From: Caulobacterales bacterium
GTDB taxonomy: Bacteria; Pseudomonadota; Alphaproteobacteria; Caulobacterales; Caulobacteraceae
NCBI GenBank assembly: GCA_019510435.1
Contig: JAEKKJ010000033.1
Location: forward strand, 1-50,110
Reading direction: 5' to 3'
DNA length: 50,110 bases
The translations under genes were made by a program, and so were the position numbers. The notes below the pieces were generated by a model. It was not told the origin of the DNA. It saw nothing but the letters and a program-made list of their open reading frames with translations, and made no database searches. This document shows positions 1 through 7,499 of this stretch, piece after piece; positions within the stretch are counted from its first letter, which is position 1; each line of letters starts with the position of its first letter.

Positions 1-248
1 CCGCGATCGCCAACGTCTCGACCGCGCTCAGCAAGCTGGGCACCGGCTCGAAGGCGCTGTCCCAGCACCTCGACTTCGTCGGGAAGCTGCAGGACTCGAT
101 CGACGCCGGCGTGGGCAACCTCGTCGACGCCGACCTGGCCAAGGAAAGCGCCAAGCTCCAGTCGCTGCAGACCAAGCAGCAGCTGGGCGTCCAGGCGCTC
201 TCGATCGCGAACCAGTCGCCCCAGGTGCTGTTGTCGCTGTTCCGCTAA
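1..248 (+). CDS. flagellin, C-terminal end only (cut by window edge)
   Basis: This is the last 81 codons of a flagellin, the subunit of the flagellar filament. The reading frame starts at base 3 and ends with TAA at 246-248. The end carries the conserved C-terminal D0 helix (VDADLAKESAKLQSLQTKQQ, then LGVQALSIANQSPQVLLSLF), which packs with the N-terminal helix in the filament core. The N-terminus lies outside the window. Its first 114 bases are identical to bases 1114-1227 of the next flagellin gene, so the two copies are recent duplicates or kept alike by gene conversion. A strong hairpin terminator follows at once, so it is transcribed separately from the next gene. Confidence 0.93.
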   Translation, partial: AIANVSTALSKLGTGSKALSQHLDFVGKLQDSIDAGVGNLVDADLAKESAKLQSLQTKQQLGVQALSIANQSPQVLLSLFR

Positions 249-257
249 GTCGCAGAC

Positions 258-290
258 CCCGGGCGGGCACGTCCCGCCCGGGCGTCTTCT
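258..290 (+). terminator. intrinsic terminator after first flagellin
   Basis: A perfect 10-bp stem, CCCGGGCGGG (258-267) with CCCGCCCGGG (273-282), closes a 5-base loop and is followed by the T-rich CGTCTTCTT. It lies 9 bases after the flagellin stop codon. Confidence 0.75.
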
Positions 291-302
291 TAGCGCCCGC
301 CC

Positions 303-381
303 GGCAATTTCAGCCGGCAGCGGTCGGCAATTCTTGCCTGCACGGTGTCTCGCTGGGCAGAAATTGCCTATTGACGGCAAG
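303..381 (+). promoter_or_regulatory. repeated GGCA-N5-TGCC type dyads upstream of second flagellin
   Basis: The 282-base gap 249-530 holds no gene. Within it three related 13-base elements occur: GGCAATTTCAGCC (303-315, imperfect), GGCAATTCTTGCC (326-338, perfect dyad) and GGCAGAAATTGCC (356-368), plus a half-site CGGCAAG (375-381). Flagellin promoters in Caulobacter are sigma-54 dependent and activated by FlbD at ftr elements; these repeats are candidate activator sites, which is inference. A small hairpin, AATCAC-TTAG-GTGATT, lies at 410-425, probably in the leader. The start codon at 531 is preceded by TAAGGA. Confidence 0.4.
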
Positions 382-530
382 CCTAACAGAACAATAACGC
401 AACATCGTCAATCACTTAGGTGATTCGTCGGAAGCCTCGCCGTGGCCCGACGATTGCAGCGCGACCGATGGGCAAAACGCCTTCGGCCGCCAGAACGGCT
501 GCCGGTCCCTTAGAAGTAAGGACTGTCACC

Positions 531-1319
531 ATGAATTCGGTGAACACCAATGTGGGTGCGCTCGTCGCCCTGCAAAACCTGAACTCCACCAACTCGCAGC
601 TGGCCACCGTTCAGTCCCACATCAACACGGGCCTGAAGATCGCCAGCGCCAAGGACAACGGCGCTGTCTGGGCCATCGCCCAGAACCAGCGCGCCACGTC
701 GTCCGCCCTGGATTCCGTCAAGGACTCCCTGCAACGCGGGATCTCGACGGTGGACGTGGCCATCTCGGCCGGGTCGACCGTTTCCGACCTGCTGACGCAG
801 ATGAAGGCGAAGGCCCTGGCCGCCGCCGACACCTCGCTCGACACCAACAGCCGCAGCGCCCTGAACGAAGACTTCAAGGCCCTGCGTGACCAGATCTCCA
901 AGACCGTGGCCAACGCCGACTTCAACGGCGTGAACCTGGTGAAGGGCACTGGCGCTTCGTCGATCGCGGCTCTGGCGAACGCCGATGCGACCTCGAAGAT
1001 CACCGTGAACTCCCAGGACCTTTCGCTGACCAGCACGAACCTGGCCGCGATCGGCGCCAACGCCTCGATCGGTACGATCGCGACGGCTTCGGCGATGATC
1101 ACTTCGATGAACACCGCGATCGCCAACGTCTCGACCGCGCTCAGCAAGCTGGGCACCGGCTCGAAGGCGCTGTCCCAGCACCTCGACTTCGTCGGGAAGC
1201 TGCAGGACTCGATCGACGCCGGCGTGGCGCTAAAGCCGGAGCGCGCGGGCGTCCTCGTGACGCCCGGGCGTCCACACGCGTCGGCGGACGGGGCAAGTCC
1301 CCGTCCGCCGTTCGCCTAG
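531..1319 (+). CDS. flagellin with lost C-terminal D0 domain (truncated copy)
   Basis: 262 residues. The N-terminal D0/D1 part is typical (MNSVNTNVGALVALQNLNST, then INTGLKIASAKDNGAVWAIA), as is the middle. At about residue 232, after DAGV, the expected C-terminal helix (GNLVDADLAKES...) is replaced by a proline- and arginine-rich tail that reads through the gene's own terminator hairpin at 1282-1310. The frame therefore runs into what was 3' untranslated DNA. Compared with the neighbour at 1-248, about 128 bases between GTGG and CGCTAA are absent. The open frame continues upstream to 420, but ATG 531 has the Shine-Dalgarno sequence and begins the conserved sequence. Without the C-terminal D0 helix the product should not polymerise normally. 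It could be a real lesion or an assembly error between near-identical copies. Confidence 0.85.
   Translation: MNSVNTNVGALVALQNLNSTNSQLATVQSHINTGLKIASAKDNGAVWAIAQNQRATSSALDSVKDSLQRGISTVDVAISAGSTVSDLLTQMKAKALAAADTSLDTNSRSALNEDFKALRDQISKTVANADFNGVNLVKGTGASSIAALANADATSKITVNSQDLSLTSTNLAAIGANASIGTIATASAMITSMNTAIANVSTALSKLGTGSKALSQHLDFVGKLQDSIDAGVALKPERAGVLVTPGRPHASADGASPRPPFA
1114..1227 (+). repeat. 114-bp exact direct repeat shared with bases 1-114
   Basis: Bases 1-114 and 1114-1227 are identical and lie in the 3' parts of two tandem flagellin genes. Identity ends abruptly where the second copy loses its normal C-terminus (GTGGGCAACC in copy one, GTGGCGCTAA in copy two). Such a repeat is a substrate for recombination and a known difficulty for assembly. 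Confidence 0.9.
1282..1312 (+). terminator. intrinsic terminator lying inside the truncated flagellin frame
   Basis: A perfect 12-bp stem (1282-1293 with 1299-1310) encloses the loop CAAGT. It sits before the TAG at 1317-1319, so the annotated flagellin frame reads through it. This supports the view that the original stop codon lay upstream of the hairpin. Confidence 0.7.
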
Positions 1320-1349
1320 CCTGGAGCGCTGAATTCAGCGGTAGGAGAC

Positions 1350-1634
1350 ATGGACCCCAAGGTTGCGTCCGTCGCAGCCGCCCCGGACCTCGGTCTGCCC
1401 CAGCCTCAGCCCGCCGCACCTGCGGCCCGCACCGAGGCCCCAGTGGCGACCGGACCCACTCCGGACGAACTGCGACTGGTCATCGAAATGGATCAAGCCA
1501 GCGGTACCTACGTCTACAAGACCATCAACCGGGCGACCGGCGAGGTGGTCCAGCAGCTGCCCCGGGAGGAGATCCTGAAGCTCAGGCATCAAGTCCACTA
1601 CGCAGCTGGCGGCGTGATCGACACCAAGGCCTGA
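1350..1634 (+). CDS. flaG: FlaG family protein
   Basis: 94 residues. FlaG proteins are small cytoplasmic proteins encoded beside flagellins and affect filament length or assembly in several bacteria; their exact action is unsettled. The N-terminal half is a low-complexity Ala/Pro linker. The C-terminal half carries the family signature: EMDQASGTYVYKTINRATGE followed by VVQQLPREEILKLRHQ, matching the usual form in which a residue pair 'TGEV' leads to 'Q.P.EEIL'. ATG 1350 follows GTAGGAGAC. The gene lies 30 bases after the truncated flagellin and its terminator, and before the third flagellin, so it is probably expressed from its own or a read-through promoter. Confidence 0.85.
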   Translation: MDPKVASVAAAPDLGLPQPQPAAPAARTEAPVATGPTPDELRLVIEMDQASGTYVYKTINRATGEVVQQLPREEILKLRHQVHYAAGGVIDTKA

Positions 1635-1665
1635 TCCAGACGAGCGCTCGCTGCGGCGAGGCGTA

Positions 1666-1732
1666 GGACAAATTGTCCCAACCGCCCCGGACCGGTCCGG
1701 CGGCGGCGAACGTGGTTAATCCTGTTAACCAT
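1666..1732 (+). promoter_or_regulatory. three consecutive dyads and a CtrA-type half-site before third flagellin
   Basis: The 175-base gap between flaG and the third flagellin holds GGACAA-A-TTGTCC (1666-1678), the 14-base palindrome CCGGACCGGTCCGG (1687-1700) and GGTTAA-TCCTG-TTAACC (1714-1730). The last one overlaps TTAACCAT (1725-1732), which equals the CtrA half-site known from Caulobacter. The two TTAA boxes are 5 bases apart, not the canonical 7, so CtrA control is only a suggestion. Confidence 0.35.
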
Positions 1733-1809
1733 GTGCAAACCACGCCTACCTAGCTTCATGGGGCGGCTCGGACCGAGTCGCGGCCGAGAAGGCTCGCCAG
1801 GAGAGCGTG

Positions 1810-2649
1810 ATGACGATCAGCGTCCACACGAACAAGTCCGCGCTGACCGCGCTGCAGAATCTGAATTCGACCAACGACCAGCTGAGCGACGTTCAGAACC
1901 GGGTCAACACCGGCCTGAAAATCGCCAACGCCAAGGACAACGCCGCGGTCTGGGCCATCGCCCAGGGCCAGCGCGCCGACATCGGGGCCCTGGATGCGGT
2001 GAAGAGCAGCCTTCAGCGGGCGCAGTCGATCTCCCAGGTCTCTGCGACGGCCGGCGCGACGGTCTCGGACCTGCTCGTCCAGCTAAAGCAGAAGGTGGTC
2101 GCCGCGATGGACACATCGCTCGACACCAACTCGCGCACCGCCCTCGACTCGGACTTCAAGGCCCTGTTGCGCCAGATCACCCAGGTGACCGGTAACGCGG
2201 CCTTCGATGGCGCCAACCTGCTGGACGGCACGGCCGGGCCGAACATCCAGTTCCTCGCCAACGCCGACGCCACCAACCGGATCACCCTGACCACCCAGAA
2301 CATGTCGCTGGGCGGCTCGATCATCACGGTCGCCTCTACGGCCTCGATCACCAGCGTGCCGCTGGCGACCGGCATCCTGAACCAGCTCAACAGCTCGATC
2401 AGCAACGTCAACCAGGCGCTGGGCAACCTCGGCTCTCAGGAAAAGCAGGTCGAAGGCCACATCGATTTCATCAGCAAGCTCAGCGACACCCTGACCAATG
2501 GCGTCGGCAACCTCGTGGACGCCGACCTCGCCAAGGAAAGCGCGCGGCTGCAGGCCCTGCAGGTGCAGCAGCAGCTGGGCGCCCAGGCCCTCTCAATCGC
2601 CAACCAGGCGCCGCAGATCATCCTGCAGCTGTTCCGCGGCGGCGGCTGA
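1810..2649 (+). CDS. flagellin (intact)
   Basis: 279 residues, the complete filament subunit, of the short type found in Caulobacter, whose flagellins are about 25-29 kDa. The N-terminal helix (TNKSALTALQNLNSTNDQLS) and C-terminal helix (LVDADLAKESARLQALQVQQ, ending in QIILQLFRGGG) are both present, with a short variable middle. A GTG at 1807 is in frame, but ATG 1810 has better spacing (6 bases) from AGGAG at 1799-1803. It is the only complete flagellin in the window. A hairpin terminator follows at 2675. Export is by the flagellar type III apparatus, so there is no signal peptide. Confidence 0.95.
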   Translation: MTISVHTNKSALTALQNLNSTNDQLSDVQNRVNTGLKIANAKDNAAVWAIAQGQRADIGALDAVKSSLQRAQSISQVSATAGATVSDLLVQLKQKVVAAMDTSLDTNSRTALDSDFKALLRQITQVTGNAAFDGANLLDGTAGPNIQFLANADATNRITLTTQNMSLGGSIITVASTASITSVPLATGILNQLNSSISNVNQALGNLGSQEKQVEGHIDFISKLSDTLTNGVGNLVDADLAKESARLQALQVQQQLGAQALSIANQAPQIILQLFRGGG

Positions 2650-2674
2650 ACCCTTTCCGTTGGGGCGTTGGAAC

Positions 2675-2706
2675 GAGCCTGGGCGCGGGTCGCCCGGGCT
2701 CTTTTC
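2675..2706 (+). terminator. intrinsic terminator after third flagellin
   Basis: An 11-bp stem, GAGCCTGGGCG (2675-2685) with CGCCCGGGCTC (2691-2701, one G-T pair), is followed by TTTTCATTTCC. It separates the flagellin from the FlaEY-like gene. Confidence 0.75.
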
Positions 2707-2805
2707 ATTTCCGGCCCCGGTTTCAGCGGGGTCTTAACGAGCCGTAAGCATTGGCCCGCCTAGGGTTGCAACTGGCGGCCCATCCCTGTCCGCCCAAGGC
2801 TTCGC

Positions 2806-5607
2806 ATGGTCCAGTCGATCGACTCGAACCTGTTGCTGAACATCTACAACTCGAAGCTGAACCTCAGCTCGGGCACGGGGACGGCTTTGCTGACGAGCAG
2901 CAGCAGCGCGGCCAAGAAGGCGCCGACCGCGCCCTGGTCGCACCTGCCGACGCCCAAGCAGACGAGCGCGACCGTCGCCTCGGCCCTGGCGGGTCACAAG
3001 CTGATCGACGAGAACGCGGCCAAGCTCGACCTGCCGGGCGCCAGTCCCGACTACAAGAAGCTGTTCGCGCTCTACAATGGCCTCGAAGCGCTGGGCGACC
3101 TGGCCTCCGCAGTTCAGCAGAAGAACCTGACGCCGATCGACAAGCAGCGCCTGCAGGAGACCTTCGACTCGGGCCTGAAGGAAGTGCAGGGCTATGTGGA
3201 CCAGGCCAGCTTCGAAAAGCTGCGGCTTACGTCCGGGACGGTCGCGATCACCGCCAAGAGCACTCTGCCCGTACCGGCCACGCCCACGGAATATGTCACC
3301 CGGCCGCTCTATGCGGGGTCCAGCGCCGACGACGTCCCGGCCTTCCAGGGCAATGTGGACTTCACCATCACCATCAAGCGGTCCGGCGTGACCCACGACG
3401 TCGACGTCAACCTGGCGGACATGGGCCTCCAGACCCGCTCGATGGCCAATGTCGTCAACTTCATCAACGGCAAGCTCAGCACCGAGGGCGTCGACACCCG
3501 CATCCGCACCGTGCGCCTGCCGGGGGTGGAGAAGACCACCACCGCCGGGGGCCAGACCATCAAGCTGGGCATGGGCCCGGACCAGTGGTCCCTGAAGGTC
3601 GTGCCGGCCGGCGAGGCGGTCAGCTTCAGCACCACGGCCACGGCGCCGGCCGTCTACATGTCCCAGGCCGTCGGCGACCCGAACCCCGACCACAACGCCG
3701 CCACCAACGACGGCGTCATCCAGCAGCAGCTGCTCAAGTTCCAGACCGACACCAGCACGGTGGACGCGCCGATCCAGGGCCCCAACGAGGCCAACTGGGT
3801 CGACGGGCGCGAGTTCGCCAAGACCCTGGGCCCCGAGGTCAAGACCGTCCACGCCACCAAGGTGGCGGCCGACGGCTCGGTCTATGTGCTGGCCGACGTC
3901 ACCGGCAAGACCGCCGGGCAGGACATCTCCGGGACGCAGGACGTGGCCCTGCTGAAGTACGATTCGGCCGGCAATCTGCAGTTCACCCAGACCCTGGGCG
4001 CCTCCGATTCCGCCTCCGGCCTGGGCCTGGCGATCTCGGACGACGGCAAGAAGGTCGCCGTGGTCGGCTCGGTGGTCGGCCAGCTCAACGGAGCCGTGGA
4101 CGGGGCGCTGAACTCCGGCCCCACCGGCGCCTTCGCCGACCAGACCGACAGTTTCGTCACCGTCTTCAATTCCAACGGCGACGAGCAGTGGACCGAACGC
4201 CGCGCCGCGCGCGCCGCCGACGAGGCCAGCCAGGTCGCCTTCGGCACGGACGGCACGGTCTATGTGGCCGGGCGCTCCAAGTCCGCCATGCCGGGCGCCA
4301 CCACCACGGGCGACTGGGACAACTACGTCGAGGCGTTCTCGCCGCCCGATTCCAAGGGCAAGATCGCCGTGCCCTTCACCCAGAACTTCGGCACCGCCGG
4401 CGCCGACAAGCCGGCCGGCCTGGTGGTGGACGGGACCAACCTGGTCACCGCCAGCGTCGAGAACGGCCACGGCATCCTGCGCCGCTACGACATCTCCAGC
4501 GGCACGCCTGTGCTGAGCGCCACGCGCGACCTGGGCGACCTGCAGGCCGGCGACATCACGGGCCTCGCCATCGACAACGGCAAGGTCATCGTGGCGGGCT
4601 CCACCACCAACGCCGCCCTGTCCGGCGGCACGATCACCAGCGCCTATTCCGGCGGGGTCGACGCCTTCGCGGCCAGCTTCAACGCCGACCTCTCGGCGGA
4701 TCCGGCCGACGCCATCGCCTACTACGGGGGGGCGGGCGACGACCATGCGACGGCGCTGTCGGTGTCCAACGGCAAGGTGTTCATCGCCGGCTCGGCTGGG
4801 ACCGATCTTCCGGGGCAGCCCGCCGTCGGCAAGAAGGACGGGTTCCTGGCCCAGTTGGACATTGGCGCGGGGACCGTCGACTGGTCTCGGCGGTTCACCG
4901 GCAAGGATGGCTTTGCGGCCCCCACCTCGATCGCGGTCGACACCGCTGGGGCCAGCGCGCTGGACCGTCTGGGCCTGCCGCAGGGGACGATCAACGCCAC
5001 CCCATCGGCCTTCCTCACCACCAATTCCAGTCTGCGCGCCGGGGACCAGTTCACGGTGAAGGTCGGGACCAGCGGCGTCGCCCAGACCGTGACCATCGAC
5101 AACGCCGACACCCTGGACACCCTGGCCCAGAAGATCCGCCGGGCGACCGCGTTCCAGTCGGACGTCACCATCGGCCTGTCGTCGGCGGGCGTCCGCTCGA
5201 TGACCATCAAGCCCAACAACAGCCGCACCATCCTGGAGTTCTCGGCCGGCAAGGCCGACAAGGACGCGCTGTCGCTGCTGGGCATCCCGGAGGGGATCGT
5301 CGACGTCACCACGGTCAACAAGGCCGGCAAGGTGGCGCCGGCCGACGGCAAGGGACAGATCTACGGCCTGGGCCTGCCGAGCGACCTCAACCTCAACAGC
5401 ACCGACGGCGCGACCCACGCCGCCAATCTGATCGCCCAGGCGCAGAGCACGATCCGCAACGCTTACAAGGACATGGTGGCGGCGCTTAATCCGCAGGCCG
5501 CGCAGCAGGCCGCCGCCAAGGCATCCACCGGCAAGGTCCCGGCCTACCTGACGGCCCAGATCGCCAACTACCAGGCCGCGCTGGACCGCCTGACCGGTGG
5601 TCAGTGA
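2806..5607 (+). CDS. flaEY: FlaEY-like flagellin-locus beta-propeller protein
   Basis: 933 residues. In Caulobacter the flaEY product is encoded next to the flagellin genes and modulates flagellin synthesis and filament formation; I recall the family, but a database comparison is needed. The N-terminal 150 residues are alpha-helical. Residues about 185-230 and 740-830 look like Flagellin_IN/hook-associated modules (for example GDQFTVKVGTSGVAQTVTID followed by NADTLDTLAQKI). Between them, about residues 340-700, are repeats of the SBBP beta-propeller kind (DGTVYVAGRS, NGKVFIAGSA, GDITGLAIDNGKVIVAGSTT). No signal peptide is visible. ATG 2806 is the first good start after the terminator. An alternative is a secreted filament-associated protein exported through the flagellum. 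Confidence 0.65.
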   Translation: MVQSIDSNLLLNIYNSKLNLSSGTGTALLTSSSSAAKKAPTAPWSHLPTPKQTSATVASALAGHKLIDENAAKLDLPGASPDYKKLFALYNGLEALGDLASAVQQKNLTPIDKQRLQETFDSGLKEVQGYVDQASFEKLRLTSGTVAITAKSTLPVPATPTEYVTRPLYAGSSADDVPAFQGNVDFTITIKRSGVTHDVDVNLADMGLQTRSMANVVNFINGKLSTEGVDTRIRTVRLPGVEKTTTAGGQTIKLGMGPDQWSLKVVPAGEAVSFSTTATAPAVYMSQAVGDPNPDHNAATNDGVIQQQLLKFQTDTSTVDAPIQGPNEANWVDGREFAKTLGPEVKTVHATKVAADGSVYVLADVTGKTAGQDISGTQDVALLKYDSAGNLQFTQTLGASDSASGLGLAISDDGKKVAVVGSVVGQLNGAVDGALNSGPTGAFADQTDSFVTVFNSNGDEQWTERRAARAADEASQVAFGTDGTVYVAGRSKSAMPGATTTGDWDNYVEAFSPPDSKGKIAVPFTQNFGTAGADKPAGLVVDGTNLVTASVENGHGILRRYDISSGTPVLSATRDLGDLQAGDITGLAIDNGKVIVAGSTTNAALSGGTITSAYSGGVDAFAASFNADLSADPADAIAYYGGAGDDHATALSVSNGKVFIAGSAGTDLPGQPAVGKKDGFLAQLDIGAGTVDWSRRFTGKDGFAAPTSIAVDTAGASALDRLGLPQGTINATPSAFLTTNSSLRAGDQFTVKVGTSGVAQTVTIDNADTLDTLAQKIRRATAFQSDVTIGLSSAGVRSMTIKPNNSRTILEFSAGKADKDALSLLGIPEGIVDVTTVNKAGKVAPADGKGQIYGLGLPSDLNLNSTDGATHAANLIAQAQSTIRNAYKDMVAALNPQAAQQAAAKASTGKVPAYLTAQIANYQAALDRLTGGQ

Positions 5608-5679
5608 TGGGCGGCCAGTAGCGGGCCGTCGACAGTCGCGCGCCTTGAAAGCGCCCGCGCGGAGGGCTAGCGAGGCCGC

Positions 5680-6372
5680 ATGGAGAGCCCGCCCACCGTC
5701 GAGCCGCGCCGCCGCGCGCCGCTGATCCTCATCGGGGCGGTGGCCGCCCTCGTGGCGGGCCTGGCCATTGCGACGCTGCTCCTGACCAGCGGCCGCGGCG
5801 AGCATCGGCCGCCGCCGGCGTCCCAGGCGGGCCTGGTCATCGATTCCACCTCGCCCGACGCCGGCAAGATCGACCCTGCCAAGCCGCTGCGCTGCTTCGT
5901 CCAGGGCCAGTATGTGGGCGACCTCAGCCTGACCGACTGCGCCAAGCGGAATGGCGTGGCCACCGATGCGCTGGACGTGGGCCTGGACCAGAGCGGGGCG
6001 CTGGCGGCCTCCGACCAGGCCGGGGAGGCGATCACGCCCTTGCCGCCGCAGGAGGCTGCGCCCGTGGCCGGGAGCGAGGCGGCCCCGGCGCCCGAGGCGG
6101 CGGAAGGCGCCCAGCCGGTGGGAACGCCCGGCGCCTGCTGGCGCTATGGCGGCGGCCGCTGGCGGCGCACGCCCGGCGAGATCGACCTCAACGCCTGCGT
6201 CCAGCAGCTGTTCGCCGGCCACTGCGAGAAGCCGGGCGCCGCGCTCTACGGCCGGTTCGGGGAGCAGACCCTGCGGCTGGTCACCGGCAAGGTGGAGATC
6301 TCGGACGACAACAAGAGCTTCCGCACCCTGGTGAGCCAGCCGTCGGACTGCAGCCTGCCGCCGGTGCAGTAG
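5680..6372 (+). CDS. hypothetical membrane-anchored protein with Cys-rich periplasmic part
   Basis: 230 residues; I do not recognise the family. An arginine-rich start (residues 9-12) precedes one membrane helix (about 14-36, LILIGAVAALVAGLAIATLL), which gives an N-in anchor with the rest outside the membrane. Two Cys-containing blocks flank an Ala/Pro/Glu linker (about 105-145): RCFVQGQYVG...LTDCAKRNG, and ACWRYGGGRWRRTPGEIDLN followed by ACVQQLFAGHCEKP. The tail (LYGRFGEQTLRLVTGKVEIS) looks beta-rich. The paired cysteines suggest disulphides in the periplasm. It lies 72 bases after the FlaEY-like gene, with GAGG before the ATG, and 44 bases before a lipoprotein gene, so it could belong to either unit. 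Confidence 0.7.
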   Translation: MESPPTVEPRRRAPLILIGAVAALVAGLAIATLLLTSGRGEHRPPPASQAGLVIDSTSPDAGKIDPAKPLRCFVQGQYVGDLSLTDCAKRNGVATDALDVGLDQSGALAASDQAGEAITPLPPQEAAPVAGSEAAPAPEAAEGAQPVGTPGACWRYGGGRWRRTPGEIDLNACVQQLFAGHCEKPGAALYGRFGEQTLRLVTGKVEISDDNKSFRTLVSQPSDCSLPPVQ

Positions 6373-6416
6373 GGCGGCCGGATGACGGCGGCGAGGGGGG
6401 CTGCTAGGCTCGCCCC

Positions 6417-6824
6417 ATGCCCGCCTTGCCCGCCTCCAAGACCCTGATCCTGCTGGCCGCCGCCGCGCTTGGCCTGGCCGCGTGCGCCAAGAAGACCGTC
6501 CCGCCTGGCGACCCAGGCATCTGCTACCACGTGGTCTTCCACAAGGACGCCAAGGGTGAATACCAGCCGAGGTACAACAAGCTGGTCGCCGCCGACAGCC
6601 TGGAGCGCTGCGCCGCGAACCTGGAGGCCATGCGCGTCAAGTTCCTGACGATGGGCGGCAACCAGCAGGAGATCACCGGCGCTTACCAGTCGAACTACCT
6701 GTTCCTGGTGAAGGAGGGCGTCATGACCTCCACCTCGCTGGAGGGCCCGCGCTACGTGGCGCTGGTGCGCACCGGCGACGGGCGCCTGGCCATCCCCAGC
6801 GCGATGCCACAATCCACGCAGTAG
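6417..6824 (+). CDS. small lipoprotein, function unknown
   Basis: 135 residues. The N-terminus is a lipoprotein signal: a hydrophobic run (TLILLAAAALG) and the lipobox LAAC, with Cys at residue 23. The mature part is short, with two more cysteines (ICYHVVFHKDAKGEYQPRYN; LERCAANLEAMRVKFL), which may form a disulphide, and no motif I can assign. It lies between the membrane-anchored protein at 5680 and the ssb promoter. Similar cysteine pairs in the two neighbours suggest a joint envelope role, which is inference only. Confidence 0.75.
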   Translation: MPALPASKTLILLAAAALGLAACAKKTVPPGDPGICYHVVFHKDAKGEYQPRYNKLVAADSLERCAANLEAMRVKFLTMGGNQQEITGAYQSNYLFLVKEGVMTSTSLEGPRYVALVRTGDGRLAIPSAMPQSTQ

Positions 6825-6861
6825 GGCCGCATTCTGCTGTGGACGGTTGCGCGCCGCCATG

Positions 6862-6876
6862 GAACAAATGCAGAAC
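6862..6876 (+). promoter_or_regulatory. SOS box (LexA site) before ssb
   Basis: GAAC-N7-GAAC (6862-6865 and 6873-6876) is an exact match to the alphaproteobacterial LexA box, usually written GTTC-N7-GTTC on the other strand. It lies 84 bases before the ssb start. ssb belongs to the SOS regulon in Caulobacter, which supports the call. Confidence 0.7.
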
Positions 6877-6959
6877 TGAAGCTTGTTTGCGGGCGGGCGC
6901 CGCGCTAGCGTGCCGGCGGGCCGGTGACGCCCGCAAACACGGAAAGCAAGGACAAATCG

Positions 6960-7442
6960 ATGGCGGGCAGCGTCAACAAGGTCATTCTGGTCGGCAATCT
7001 CGGGGCCGACCCCGAGATCCGCAGCCTCACCTCCGGCGACCGGGTCGCCAACCTCCGTGTCGCCACCTCGGAGACCTGGCGCGACCGCTCCAGCGGCGAG
7101 CGCAAGGAGAAGACCGAGTGGCACCGGGTGGTGGTGTTCAACGAGAACATCGTGAAGGTCTGCGAGAACTACCTGCGCAAGGGCGCCAAGGTGTACCTCG
7201 AGGGGGCGATCCAGACCCGCAAGTGGCAGGACCAGTCCGGGCAGGAGAAATTCTCCACCGAGATCGTGCTCCAGAAGTTCCGCGGCGAACTGGTGATGCT
7301 GGACGGCCGCGGCGGCGACGCCGAACAGGGCGCGGGCGGCGGCTACTCCGGCGGCAGCGGCTTCTCGTCCGGCCCCCGTGCGGCTGGCTCGGGGCCCCGC
7401 GAAGAGTTCTCCGCCGACCTGGACGACGAGATTCCGTTCTAA
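6960..7442 (+). CDS. ssb: single-stranded DNA-binding protein
   Basis: 160 residues, the usual length. SSB coats single-stranded DNA in replication, repair and recombination and recruits partners through its acidic tail. The OB fold spans about residues 1-110 (SVNKVILVGNLGADPEIRSL; EWHRVVVFNENIVKVCENYL; GAKVYLEGAIQTRKWQDQSG). A Gly/Ser-rich linker follows and the C-terminus is DLDDEIPF, the conserved partner-binding tip. A GTG at 6924 is in frame, but ATG 6960 has AGGA eight bases upstream and begins at the conserved residues. A SOS box lies in the promoter region and a hairpin follows the stop. Confidence 0.97.
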   Translation: MAGSVNKVILVGNLGADPEIRSLTSGDRVANLRVATSETWRDRSSGERKEKTEWHRVVVFNENIVKVCENYLRKGAKVYLEGAIQTRKWQDQSGQEKFSTEIVLQKFRGELVMLDGRGGDAEQGAGGGYSGGSGFSSGPRAAGSGPREEFSADLDDEIPF

Positions 7443-7463
7443 GCGCCCGCTGCGCCGACGCCT

Positions 7464-7490
7464 TGCCTCCCCTGCGAAGCGGGGGAGGCA
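7464..7490. terminator. hairpin between ssb and the convergent VOC gene
   Basis: TGCCTCCCC (7464-7472) pairs with GGGGAGGCA (7482-7490) across a 9-base loop. No clear T-run follows, but its position between two convergent stop codons suggests a bidirectional terminator. Confidence 0.5.
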
Positions 7491-7499
7491 TCCGTCGCG

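Noticed and set aside
354..368. Sigma-54-like TGGG...TTGC before the second flagellin
   Set aside because: GG and GC are separated by 9 bases, whereas the -24/-12 promoter needs 10; such a change normally abolishes function.
420..530. Longer N-terminus for the second flagellin (start at 420)
   Set aside because: The added 37 residues are Arg/Pro-rich and unlike flagellin, and ATG 531 has a Shine-Dalgarno sequence and the conserved start.
2734..2748. CtrA-like TTAA-N7-TAAG before the FlaEY-like gene
   Set aside because: The second half-site has two mismatches to TTAA.
2734..6222. Leftward open frame of 1162 codons opposite the FlaEY-like gene
   Set aside because: Arg/Gly/Asp/Val-rich translation without motifs, on the antisense of clear genes; typical of GC-rich codon shadows.
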